Positions 25,548 through 33,141 are shown, numbered from the stretch's first letter. The stretch: 38,961 nucleotides of DNA from Caldithrix abyssi (GCA_011369465.1 DRQG01000098.1:1-38961), one strand, 5' to 3'. Numbers and translations: made by a program. Notes: generated from the sequence alone by a model not told the origin.

Positions 25548-25703
25548 CTACGCTGTCGGAGTCCGGTTCAACCCGGTGCTAACGAGTCGTACCGGAGGCT
25601 CCTATCATACTTCGACTACTAATAGGATCACCTCCTTCCTTCGGGGCATCCGTCATCGCACCCGAAACTTCCCCGGCCAAATTCCCGGTGCAGCACTTGA
25701 GAC
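25518..25703 (-). ncRNA. Structured small RNA of about 186 nt, type unresolved (6S-like size)
   Basis: It is bounded by a consensus promoter (25710-25738) and a strong terminator (25518-25547) on minus, and it has no convincing reading frame. The transcript can form several hairpins: CCGG/CCGG near the 5' end, TTCGGG/CCCGAA, GGAGG-UCCUAU/AUAGGA-CCUCC, and a closing pairing of the 5' CUC...GCUG with the 3' CAGC...GAG ahead of the terminator. It contains AAGGAGGTGATCC, the exact complement of the universal 16S rRNA 3' tail. Size and end pairing would suit 6S RNA, but I cannot confirm that family. It does not show the SRP RNA, tmRNA or T-box signatures. A regulatory leader of the TetR gene is less likely because that gene has its own promoter. 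Confidence 0.75.
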
Positions 25704-25709
25704 ATGAAC

Positions 25710-25738
25710 ATTATACGTAATCCCGTATAAAATGTCAA
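25710..25738 (-). promoter_or_regulatory. Consensus sigma-70 promoter of the small RNA
   Basis: On minus, a perfect TTGACA (25738-25733) and a perfect TATAAT (25715-25710) are exactly 17 bases apart. Transcription should start about seven bases downstream, near 25703. This is the strongest promoter sequence in the window. Confidence 0.9.
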
Positions 25739-25919
25739 TTATAATCCTCGGCCAAAGCGGAAGAAAAATAAGTAATTCTCCGTTTAGTGAAGAAATGCAG
25801 ACATTTAATGAAATGGAAATGAGAAAGCATTGGCATGTTGATTTTGGATATTGGTCAAGTGTTTGTTAATTTGCGGGCTTGATTGTGTTCCGCTAGAGAT
25901 CGTGTTTTGCGGATGCTTA

Positions 25920-26124
25920 GACAAGTTCAGTACGGCTCGTTATGTCATTCCGAACTTGATTCGGAATCCCGACTTTGGTTGTTTGGATGTTGAAACAAGT
26001 TCAACATGACAGGTACGTTTTTCCATCCCGCCTCGGTGGGATCAGAATCCCTTCTTCTAAAACATGGGATGCTGAAACGCGTTCAGCATGACTCGTTACG
26101 TCATTCCGGGCTTGTTCCGGAATC
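25920..26124. repeat. Array of palindromic intergenic repeats
   Basis: The stretch contains two hairpin types in several copies: ATTCCGAA-CTTGA-TTCGGAAT (25947-25967) and its relative at 26103-26123; ATGTTGAA-ACAAG-TTCAACAT (25987-26007) and ATGCTGAA-ACGCG-TTCAGCAT (26069-26089). A degenerate third copy lies around 25913-25945. A hairpin ATCCCGC/GTGGGAT lies between them at about 26025. No gene is apparent between 25740 and 26249. Confidence 0.75.
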
Positions 26125-26249
26125 CATAACTTCAGAAGAGCCTGAATCAAGCCTGTCCTGGCGACAGGCCAGGGTTCAGGGTAACGTTTTATTTGCAATA
26201 TCGTTTTTAGAGTGTAGTTCGTAATAGAATCTTTTAAAAGGTATGCCCA

Positions 26250-26900
26250 ATGGATATTTTAAATAACTGGAAAGAAATCATCGGATATATCGGTACGGTT
26301 CTTATTGCCGCCTCGCTGATGATGAACTCCATCGGTAAGTTGCGTAAAGTGAATCTGGCCGGAGCTTCTACTTTTGCCTTTTACGGTTTGCTGGTGAGCG
26401 CTTATCCTGTTTTCGTTTTAAACAGTTTTATCTCTGCGGTAGATATATTTTATTTAATTCGTATGAAAATGGAAAAAGACTTTTTCGAATTGTTCCGGAT
26501 TTACCGCAGCAACAATCCTTTTTTGGTACGGTTTGTCGAATTTTACCGGGATGACATTGTCCGTTTTTTTCCGCAATTTCGTTTAGAACCCCATAAAGAG
26601 GATTACATTATCATCTTCATTTTGCGTAACATGATGCCGGTGGGCCTGTTTATCGCCCGGCCAATCGAAGATAATAACCTGCAGATATGTTTGGATTATG
26701 TGATTCCCCGTTACCGCGATTTAAAAAGCGCCCATTATTTTTATCGCCGCAGCCATAATATTTTTGATGAATTGAATTGTCAATACTTCTATGTGTATAG
26801 CGAAGTAAAAAAACATATCACTTATCTTAAAAAGGTGGGATTTACACCGGCTGAAGAAAAGGGCTCCGGCTGGTATCGGCGGAAAGTGCATTACGAATAA
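26250..26900 (+). CDS. Membrane protein with YgjV-like N-terminus and GNAT-like C-terminal part
   Basis: A 216-residue protein, not firmly recognised as a whole. Residues 5-75 contain about three hydrophobic segments (IIGYIGTVLIAASLMMNSI, LAGASTFAFYGLLVSAYPVFV, SFISAVDIFYLI) and resemble the YgjV family of inner-membrane proteins. The remainder is soluble and has the strand-helix pattern of an acetyltransferase fold (EDYIIIFILRNMMPVGLFIARPI, LQICLDYVIPRYRDLKSAHYFY, ITYLKKVGFTPAEEKG), with the final KVGF typical of GNAT C-termini. The start has an AAGG site. It is the only plus-strand gene in this part and is followed by a shared terminator. No function can be assigned. Confidence 0.7.
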   Translation: MDILNNWKEIIGYIGTVLIAASLMMNSIGKLRKVNLAGASTFAFYGLLVSAYPVFVLNSFISAVDIFYLIRMKMEKDFFELFRIYRSNNPFLVRFVEFYRDDIVRFFPQFRLEPHKEDYIIIFILRNMMPVGLFIARPIEDNNLQICLDYVIPRYRDLKSAHYFYRRSHNIFDELNCQYFYVYSEVKKHITYLKKVGFTPAEEKGSGWYRRKVHYE

Positions 26901-26933
26901 AAAACGCCGGCCTGTCTTTGGGCCGGCGTTTAT
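26900..26933 (-). terminator. Terminator after pckA, possibly bidirectional
   Basis: A perfect 10-bp stem AACGCCGGCC/GGCCGGCGTT (26903-26912 with 26921-26930). On minus it is followed by six T residues and ends the pckA transcript. On plus the T-tract is weaker (TTTATTC) but it could also serve the gene ending at 26900. Confidence 0.85.
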
Positions 26934-26943
26934 TCAATTGGTT

Positions 26944-28548
26944 TTAAACCAGCGGGCCGGCCGCAACGACATCCTTATCCACAAACTCTTCGTATTGTTT
27001 AAAATTCTCTTTAAACATTTGGGCCAGCTTTTTAGCCTGTTTATCGTAGGCCGATTTGTCTTTCCAGGTATTGCGCGGCATAAGCACCTCCGTTGGAACG
27101 CCCGGGCAGGATTTGGGAACGCTTAAACCGAATACCGGATCGGTTTCAAATTCCACACTACCCAGTTTACCTTCCAAAGCGTTGTTTAATAAAGCGCGGG
27201 TGTGCTGGATGGACATACGATGCCCCACGCCATAGGGGCCGCCGGTCCAGCCGGTATTAACCAGCCAGGGCGTTACCTTGTGTTTGGCGATCTTTTCACC
27301 CAAAAGCTTGGCATATACGCTGGGATGCCGCGGCATGAACGGCGCTCCAAAGCAGGTGCTAAAAGTGGCCTGGGGTTCGGTAATGCCACGTTCGGTACCG
27401 GCCACCTTGGCAGTATAACCCAACAGGAATTGATACATGGCCTGTTCCGGCGTTAATTTGGCCAGCGGCGGAAGCACGCCAAAGGCATCAGCGGTTAAAA
27501 AGATAACATTCTTAGGATGGCCGCCTTTTCCTTCCGGCACAATATTATCCAGATGTGTTATCGGATAGGAAGCACGGGTATTTTCCGTAAAAGTATCATC
27601 ATCCAAATCCGGTTTACGGGTATAGGAATCGATGGCCACGTTTTCCAGAATGGTACCGAATCGCCGGGTGGTTTCGTAAATGGCGGGTTCCGCTTCTTTG
27701 GACAGACGGATCACTTTGGCATAACAACCGCCTTCAAAATTGAAGATGCCGTTCTCGCTCCAGCCGTGCTCATCATCGCCGATGAGCGCCCTGTTGGGAT
27801 CGGCCGAAAGGGTAGTCTTTCCCGTCCCGGAGAGACCGAAAAACAGCGCCGTATCACCTTCTTTACCTACATTGGCGCTGCAATGCATGGGCAGGACGTT
27901 TTTTTCGGGGAGCACATAATTCATCAGTGTAAACGCGGATTTTTTTATTTCGCCGCCGTAACTGGTTCCGCCGATGATAATCAGTTTTTGCGCCAGATTT
28001 ACCAAAATAAACGCCTCCGAGTTGGTGCCGTCCAGTTCCGGCATAGCATGAAATTTGGGCATATCAATGATGGTATACTCCGGCACATGTCTTTTCAGCT
28101 CTTCAGGGTCTTCAATCCGTACAAACATATTACGGGCAAACAAAGAATGCCAGGCATATTCCGTTATGATGCGTAAAGGAATGCGGTATTTATCATCTGT
28201 CCCGATATAAACATCCTGTATAAAAACATCATTACCCTGCATATAGGCTTGAAGGCGGTGCCAGATATGGGCAAACTTGGACTCTTCAAAAGGGCGATTA
28301 ACCGATCCCCACCAGATATTATGCTGCGTGGTCGGTTCTTTTACGATAAATTTGTCATTGGGGGAACGTCCTGTATAAGCGCCGGTGCGCACTACTACGG
28401 GGCCCAGATGGGACAGCAGTCCTTCCCTGCGCCGGATAATCTGTTCGTAAAGACCGGCAGCCGGTAAATTCCAGTAAATGTTGTTGAGATTATGCAGGTT
28501 CAGGTATTCCAATCCGAATTGCCCCTGAACATCATGTTGTGAACTCAT
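26944..28548 (-). CDS. pckA: Phosphoenolpyruvate carboxykinase (ATP)
   Basis: A full-length 534-residue cytoplasmic enzyme that interconverts oxaloacetate + ATP and PEP + CO2 + ADP. Visible motifs are RTGAYTGRSPNDKFIVKEP near residue 55, GTSYGGEIKKSAFTLMNYVLP, the kinase-1a P-loop GLSGTGKTTLSADP (about 237), metal-binding GDDEHGWSENGIFNFEGGCYAK and TRASYPI before the adenine-binding region. A GGAGG site precedes the ATG. It lies downstream of a K+ channel gene, 38 bases away, with its own terminator. In a nifJ-bearing anaerobe it may work in gluconeogenesis or in succinate-forming carboxylation. Confidence 0.98.
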   Translation of the reverse strand: MSSQHDVQGQFGLEYLNLHNLNNIYWNLPAAGLYEQIIRRREGLLSHLGPVVVRTGAYTGRSPNDKFIVKEPTTQHNIWWGSVNRPFEESKFAHIWHRLQAYMQGNDVFIQDVYIGTDDKYRIPLRIITEYAWHSLFARNMFVRIEDPEELKRHVPEYTIIDMPKFHAMPELDGTNSEAFILVNLAQKLIIIGGTSYGGEIKKSAFTLMNYVLPEKNVLPMHCSANVGKEGDTALFFGLSGTGKTTLSADPNRALIGDDEHGWSENGIFNFEGGCYAKVIRLSKEAEPAIYETTRRFGTILENVAIDSYTRKPDLDDDTFTENTRASYPITHLDNIVPEGKGGHPKNVIFLTADAFGVLPPLAKLTPEQAMYQFLLGYTAKVAGTERGITEPQATFSTCFGAPFMPRHPSVYAKLLGEKIAKHKVTPWLVNTGWTGGPYGVGHRMSIQHTRALLNNALEGKLGSVEFETDPVFGLSVPKSCPGVPTEVLMPRNTWKDKSAYDKQAKKLAQMFKENFKQYEEFVDKDVVAAGPLV

Positions 28549-28586
28549 AAATCCTCCGGTTTGTTATTTTTTTACTGTTATTTACT

Positions 28587-29615
28587 CTATTCTTTAATCA
28601 GACTGAAAAGTTTGTCTACTTTTTCCGAATCGCCTAGTACGATCAGTCGATCGTTTTCTTCCAGTAATTGATTCGAACTGGGGTTGAACATCCAGCGGGA
28701 GTCCTTTCCTTTTTTTATGGCAATAACGATAAGGCCCGTCCGCTGCGGTATCCGGGCCTCCTTTAAAGTTTTTCCTACTAAAGACGATCCGGCGGGTACA
28801 TCTACTTCTTCCATGCGGAAGGACAGGTCTTCTCCGCCGCGCATCATAACCTCAATAAAACTGACGACCGTTGGTCTCAACAACACGGATGCCATACGCG
28901 TCCCTTCTACCATGTTAGGGGAAATGACATAATTTGCCCCCGCCTTATATAACTTGTCCTCCGTGGAGGGGTCAACCGCCCGTGAAATGATGTTCATATT
29001 GGGATTAAGCGCCCGTGCGGAAACTACAACAAACAAATTATCCGAATCCAAAGACAAAGCCGAGATTAATCCCTTGGCCCGTTTAATATTTGCTTCTTCC
29101 AAAACCTCATCTTTAGTAGCATCCCCGTGGACAAAGAAAATGTGTGGATAGTGTTCCTGAAGAGCTTCTATCACTTCCATGTTTTCTTCGATAACAACAA
29201 AATCCTTTTTGGCCTGAACCAGCTCCTTAACAACTGTTTTTCCGGTATCGCCGGCGCCGCATAAAATGATATGGTCTTTGAGCTGGGCAATCTGCTTCAT
29301 CATGAGCTGTTTTTTCCTCTTGAGTAATAGTTCATTTTGAACAAACCAACTGGTCACACTGGCGGAAAGCATACTTATGACAATTATTCCCAATAAAACA
29401 ACCACCATGGTGAATATGCGTTCGCCAAGGCTCAAATCATCCACTTCACGAAATCCAACGGTGGAAAAGGAAATAAAGGTCATGTATAACGCATCAATCC
29501 AGTTCCAGCTTTCGTCAATGAGCTTATATCCAATGGTTCCAAATAAAAGAAGGAGCGCCAAAAAGAAAGCAACCATCAGAAGATTGTATTGTAGACGGTT
29601 CTCTTTAATCGCCAT
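28587..29615 (-). CDS. Two-TM potassium channel with RCK (TrkA-N/TrkA-C) domains
   Basis: A 342-residue membrane protein of the MthK-like architecture. Two transmembrane helices (about 10-30 and 65-90) flank a pore loop with TFISFSTVGFREV. The filter is TVGF followed by RE instead of the usual TVGYGD. An RCK/TrkA-N Rossmann domain follows, HIILCGAGDTGKTVVKEL, with the GxGxxG nucleotide site at about 115. A TrkA-C domain (about 255-340) contains GSSLVGKTLKEARIPQRTGLIVIAI. It probably conducts K+ and is gated by nucleotides or ions bound to the RCK ring. No clear ribosome binding site precedes the start. Confidence 0.9.
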   Translation of the reverse strand: MAIKENRLQYNLLMVAFFLALLLLFGTIGYKLIDESWNWIDALYMTFISFSTVGFREVDDLSLGERIFTMVVVLLGIIVISMLSASVTSWFVQNELLLKRKKQLMMKQIAQLKDHIILCGAGDTGKTVVKELVQAKKDFVVIEENMEVIEALQEHYPHIFFVHGDATKDEVLEEANIKRAKGLISALSLDSDNLFVVVSARALNPNMNIISRAVDPSTEDKLYKAGANYVISPNMVEGTRMASVLLRPTVVSFIEVMMRGGEDLSFRMEEVDVPAGSSLVGKTLKEARIPQRTGLIVIAIKKGKDSRWMFNPSSNQLLEENDRLIVLGDSEKVDKLFSLIKE

Positions 29616-29808
29616 AGAAAATCGAAATTGAATAAGAGTAATCGTACAAATCGTACTTTATGTTAATATAGTCAATTTATGCGATAGAGTACAACGACGG
29701 TCTATAAAAAGTTATACACGAATTACTAGAAAGTTTAAATGGATTTTGCAGCCCAGCTTATAAAAATTTCAAATAAATAAAATCTTTTATTGTTACTTGC
29801 CCAAGCGC

Positions 29809-30276
29809 TTACGTCTCTTTAGATACAAACACTTTACCATCCTTAACGTTTACATTAAACGGCGTCAAAGGACGTGGCGGCGGACCGGCAATATTTATTC
29901 CTTTTAAATTATAGTGGCCGTTATGGCAGGCACACCAAATATGTTTGAAGTCGCTACGATACTGTACGATACAGTCTAAGTGGGTACAAATGGCACTGAA
30001 AGCCCGTAATTCTCCGTTGTCCAATCTAATAAGAATCACAGGCTTTCTGCCAAATTTGATAATCTTTCCGCTATTCGGTTTCAGATCATCAATCATTCCG
30101 GCCAATACGGATTTGGGCGTTGCTTCTCCGCTTTGCCGCGGAGGAATCAGATATTTCCCAACCGGGTAAAACACGGACGCGATTAGCGCAAACAAACTGC
30201 TACCGATGAGAATATCCAGAAAAGAACGACGTGTTTTTGTCTCGGCAGGGGCTTGTTCTTTTTTACTGTCTTTCAT
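29809..30276 (-). CDS. Membrane-anchored Rieske [2Fe-2S] protein
   Basis: A 155-residue Rieske protein. Residues 15-45 have a twin-arginine-type signal (KTRRSFLDILIG, then a hydrophobic helix) that probably stays as anchor, so the folded cluster domain is outside the cytoplasmic membrane. Cluster ligands are Cys97 and His99 (CTHLDC) and Cys115 and His118 (CACH); Cys102 and Cys117 can form the stabilising disulfide. Residues GPPPRPLTPFNVNV give the usual Pro loop. It resembles the Rieske subunit of cytochrome bc complexes, but no cytochrome b gene is present in the window. It is the last gene of the likely sigma-54 cassette, 44 bases after the lycopene-cyclase-domain gene. Confidence 0.93.
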   Translation of the reverse strand: MKDSKKEQAPAETKTRRSFLDILIGSSLFALIASVFYPVGKYLIPPRQSGEATPKSVLAGMIDDLKPNSGKIIKFGRKPVILIRLDNGELRAFSAICTHLDCIVQYRSDFKHIWCACHNGHYNLKGINIAGPPPRPLTPFNVNVKDGKVFVSKET

Positions 30277-30320
30277 GGCAGCCCCTAATTTAGTTGATAT
30301 TATCTTTCCTTAAGAATTAC

Positions 30321-31037
30321 TCATTTTAAGTGTCCCTTGTGTTTCGAGTTTATTTTTCTCCAGGTAAGATGTTCGTAATAACTGGACCAAAGCATTCCGA
30401 AGGTAAAGGCAAAAAGCAACTCTTCAATGGGAATACCGATGATTTCTATTCCCGATATGGCCGACATGGTCCAAACCTTTTCCACATAACCGGGAGCGAG
30501 CAAGGCCAATGACAAAAAATATACCATGTAAAATAGAAGGAAAAGAAAACCGCCGATCCATATTTTTAATTTAAGGTCCGGCCTGCACCACAAAGCAGCC
30601 AGACCGGCCAAAAGCATAGATAGTGTCGCACTATAGATAGGATTCCAATCGGTAAAAAGATACAGTATGGGAAAACTAATAACCGGGGTTAACAAAGCCC
30701 AGATATGAAAGCGGTGCCGGGTGTGGTGTTTCTCATTTATGCTCATTTCTTCATGATTAACTGAAAAAATGAAATCATATAAAACGATACCCAGCCCCCC
30801 GATCCCAAAGGAAAATATCAGACTTTCTATATCGAAGCCGGTTCGATGTGCTAAATCGAAAAGAGAGGGAGGATGCCAGTATTCGGGGACAAATAATGGT
30901 TCGGTTAATCCGAACGGCATCGTTAACAGGCTGGCCCACAACATACGCCGGCGGGCCTGACGATAAAATATAAATACAATCAGCCAGACCAGTATCAGGC
31001 CGAATGACCACGCTAACCATATATATGTATCATCCAT
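30321..31037 (-). CDS. Lycopene cyclase domain-containing membrane protein
   Basis: A 238-residue protein with about seven transmembrane helices. The segment GIPIEELLFAFTFGMLWSSYYEHL is the hallmark of the heterodimeric/fused lycopene cyclase family (CrtYc/CrtYd, CarR type). A second region, LTEPLFVPEYWHPPSLFDL, occupies the matching place in the first repeat. Known relatives cyclise the ends of lycopene, yet no phytoene synthase, desaturase or other carotenoid gene is nearby. Its neighbours are instead a rhodanese and a Rieske protein, so a different role in membrane redox chemistry is possible. It lies 42 bases after the rhodanese gene, on the same strand. Confidence 0.85.
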   Translation of the reverse strand: MDDTYIWLAWSFGLILVWLIVFIFYRQARRRMLWASLLTMPFGLTEPLFVPEYWHPPSLFDLAHRTGFDIESLIFSFGIGGLGIVLYDFIFSVNHEEMSINEKHHTRHRFHIWALLTPVISFPILYLFTDWNPIYSATLSMLLAGLAALWCRPDLKLKIWIGGFLFLLFYMVYFLSLALLAPGYVEKVWTMSAISGIEIIGIPIEELLFAFTFGMLWSSYYEHLTWRKINSKHKGHLK

Positions 31038-31079
31038 CTTAACCCTCTTTTATTTAACCAATTAATTAAATATTTTTTA

Positions 31080-31727
31080 TCACTTATTAAAATCCAGTTT
31101 ATTTCCTGCTTTTGTCCAGGCTCTTATGCCCCCTTCGAGGTCATAAACATTGGTAAATCCCAATTTGACCAATTCCTTTGATGCCTTAGCGCTCATACCG
31201 CCGCCTCGACAATACACAACAATTTTCGCATTTTTATCGTCCGGCAGTTTGTCCAGATTTTGTTCGATCTTATCAAACGGAATAGAAAGATCGGTCTGTG
31301 GTATGTCTCCGGCGTAAGGAATATGAACATTGACGAGCAAAAAATCTTTTTGATTTAACTGCTGCTTTAATTCCTGTGCGGACATTTTTATCGGAGAAGA
31401 AACGGCGCATTTGTTTTTCTGTTTTTTTGCAGATTCATCGACTGGATTTTTGTCCTGCAACCCGTACGCTAATATTGGAAATACTTCTTGTACCTGCTGC
31501 AAAGAACGCGATTGTTCAACAACATTTCCGTTTCTGGATATGGCAATCGGCCCCACACCCATCAATTCCTTTACATCCCCATTTTCCTGCATACTGACCT
31601 CGAATCTTTTATATTCTTTGTCCCTCGTTACATTTTTTTTGCCGGGATCGTAGTTTTGCGCTCTAATCATAGCTGGAAAAATCATGAAAACAAAAAGCAT
31701 CAATGCCAAAATTTTATACTTATCCAT
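31080..31727 (-). CDS. Exported rhodanese-domain protein
   Basis: A 215-residue protein with a signal peptide (MDKYKILALMLFVFMIFPAMIRAQ). Residues 30-105 are not recognised. The rhodanese domain covers about 112-215, with the active-site Cys173 in VVYCRGGGMSAKASKELVKLGFTNVYDLEGGIRAW. The usual Arg-x-x-x-Glu element before the loop is altered (NVHIPYAGDIP). Rhodaneses transfer sulfane sulfur or bind persulfide; the export signal places this one in the periplasm. A GGGG-type site precedes the start. It is the second gene of the cassette, after the small YHS gene. Confidence 0.92.
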   Translation of the reverse strand: MDKYKILALMLFVFMIFPAMIRAQNYDPGKKNVTRDKEYKRFEVSMQENGDVKELMGVGPIAISRNGNVVEQSRSLQQVQEVFPILAYGLQDKNPVDESAKKQKNKCAVSSPIKMSAQELKQQLNQKDFLLVNVHIPYAGDIPQTDLSIPFDKIEQNLDKLPDDKNAKIVVYCRGGGMSAKASKELVKLGFTNVYDLEGGIRAWTKAGNKLDFNK

Positions 31728-31851
31728 AGTTCACCCCTTTCTTATAGTTCGTGTCTTAACGCCATTAAAGAGTAAAATCCCTCAAAATTAACGGATATTC
31801 ATCTGTAAGACAGATACCGGTTTTTTTACACCACTCTTTACCCCAGTGGGC

Positions 31852-32019
31852 TTATTTTTGATGTTGAATATATTTTTCTGGAGCTTTTTCAAATTCCGAC
31901 TGACATTTGGGACAACATAAATAATATTGCTCGCCCCGATGCTGAATAGTAATAAACGCCTTATTTTTACTCATTCTTCTGCCGCATACCGGGTCCTTCA
32001 CCAAATGCTTTTTACTCAT
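31852..32019 (-). CDS. Small YHS-domain protein
   Basis: A 55-residue protein that starts at the ATG at 32019, preceded by AAGGAG, and ends with TAA at 31852-31854. Nearly the whole chain is a YHS domain: KDPVCGRRMSKN near the N-terminus (the DPVCGM-like motif, with Arg-Arg before Met), then YYLCCPKCQSEFEKAPEKYI. The cysteines of CG and CCPKC form a likely metal site. YHS domains occur in copper- or heavy-metal-handling proteins, often as short stand-alone proteins. It is the first gene after the sigma-54 promoter and probably the start of the YHS/rhodanese/lycopene-cyclase-domain/Rieske transcript. Confidence 0.85.
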   Translation of the reverse strand: MSKKHLVKDPVCGRRMSKNKAFITIQHRGEQYYLCCPKCQSEFEKAPEKYIQHQK

Positions 32020-32268
32020 TTTTCCGTCTCCTTATAAATTTTGAGTACCAATAAACGCATTGTTCCTGCAGCCCCAACTGAACACCTATCTTTATTTACT
32101 TGTTGATCACTTTCCCGCACCATATTTTTATCTCACATTGGAATTCATCGCATTCGCTTTTATAGTCAGTTAAAAACCAGCAGACAGTATTTGCTGTCTA
32201 TCCGCTTACAATATCTGAGGATGCCATGATATCTTTTTTCTGGTTAATGAATACCTGCATTCGATTTA

Positions 32269-32284
32269 TGCAAAACAGGTGCCA
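32269..32284 (-). promoter_or_regulatory. Sigma-54 (RpoN) promoter of the YHS cassette
   Basis: On minus, TGGCACCTGTTTTGCA matches the -24/-12 consensus TGGCAC-N5-TTGC in every defined position, with 12 bases from GG to GC. Transcription should begin near 32258, leaving a leader of about 240 nt before the YHS gene. Confidence 0.8.
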
Positions 32285-32369
32285 GATAAAAAACCAGACT
32301 AACAAACGTTGATATTACTGGGAATGGTATTCTTTTCGTGAATAATATCGACACCTTTTGCGGATTATC

Positions 32370-32397
32370 CTACAGATCGATTGTAGATTATTCTACA
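32370..32397. promoter_or_regulatory. Palindromic upstream activating site
   Basis: A perfect inverted repeat TGTAGA-TTAT-TCTACA (32382-32397) with a third half-site CTACA at 32370-32374 that pairs with TGTAG at 32382. It lies about 85-130 bases upstream of the sigma-54 promoter, the usual place for a bacterial enhancer-binding protein. The activator itself is not in the window. Confidence 0.6.
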
Positions 32398-32552
32398 GAT
32401 ATTAAGAGTCGCTTTTGGTGAGTAACAAAATTGTGGGGCCAAAATAATATTACACACAACTCGATAGCACCGGCATATATTTCTCGGTACCCGTTATGAA
32501 GTTATATGTATTAAAGATATCCCAGAGGAATAGTTCGAAAATATATTATATA

Positions 32553-33044
32553 TTATATTTTTTTGTTTTTCCACTCCGATCGTATCAACCCGTAACGAAT
32601 AATATCGTAATATTTACCGTCTGTATAACGGGCCTCGCGCAATACACCTTCTCTTTGGAAGCCAAGATGCTCGAACAATTTTTGAGCGGCAATATTATAT
32701 TCATAAATTTCCGCTTCCAGCCGATGCAAATTCATACTGTTGAAGGCGTACTCGATCAATTCTTTTAACACCTTTGCTCCGTGACCCTTTTTACGAAATT
32801 CCGGCAAAAATACGATACTGACCTCGGCTTTTCGGTTAAACCATCGGATGTTTTGAAGCCGGACTTCTCCGATCAATCTGTTTTCAATCTCGATACGAAA
32901 AATGAAACGATCCGGCATTTGCGCCGGATATTGACGTGTTTCCGAAAGATTGTTCAGGGCTGTTTTGTCCTGAGGAAAGCGGGAAAGTTCGGGATCATCC
33001 GCTTCCGTCGGTACCAGACTGAAGTCGTCAAAACTTAAACGCAT
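32553..33044 (-). CDS. GNAT family N-acetyltransferase (RimJ/RimL-like)
   Basis: A 163-residue acetyltransferase. The acetyl-CoA site is in IVFLPEFRKKGHGAKVLKELIEYAF (R/K-x-x-G-x-G/A motif), and the C-terminal HRLEAEIYEYNIAAQKLFEHLGFQREGVLREARY is typical of the RimJ/RimL branch, which acetylates protein N-termini or small amines. It is cytoplasmic. An AAGGA site lies nine bases before the start. Upstream a perfect TATAAT is seen and a 7-bp hairpin is in the leader. Its substrate is unknown. Confidence 0.92.
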   Translation of the reverse strand: MRLSFDDFSLVPTEADDPELSRFPQDKTALNNLSETRQYPAQMPDRFIFRIEIENRLIGEVRLQNIRWFNRKAEVSIVFLPEFRKKGHGAKVLKELIEYAFNSMNLHRLEAEIYEYNIAAQKLFEHLGFQREGVLREARYTDGKYYDIIRYGLIRSEWKNKKI

Positions 33045-33141
33045 TTTTGAATATCCTTTTTAGGAATAATTTTTCCGGTAAAGGTGGCGGAGTCAACACC
33101 TTTCCTTCTTTATCCGTATGTTTTTGCTCGCGAATTAATCT

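Larger units (their letters stand above)
32020..32552. other. Regulatory intergenic region upstream of the YHS cassette
   Basis: 533 bases between the YHS start and the GNAT stop. It contains the sigma-54 promoter (32269-32284) and the palindromic upstream site (32370-32397). The leader of about 240 nt includes a short hairpin AGACAG-TATTTG-CTGTCT (32182-32199). No convincing gene was seen. Confidence 0.7.

Noticed and set aside
25518-25703. Small RNA as SRP RNA, tmRNA or T-box leader
   Set aside because: The SRP apical motif, a tRNA-like tmRNA end and the T-box sequence are all absent, and the RNA has its own promoter and terminator.
25518-25705. Leaderless frame beginning at the start of the small RNA (about 25 codons)
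   Set aside because: Its composition follows the RNA hairpins, and it has no ribosome binding site or family.
23126-26124. CRISPR array
   Set aside because: The repeats are palindromic and unevenly spaced without regular spacers, and no cas genes are present.
32016-32123. 35-codon frame overlapping the YHS start by ATGA
   Set aside because: It could be a leader peptide, but it has no ribosome binding site, no recognisable motif and no way to test conservation here.
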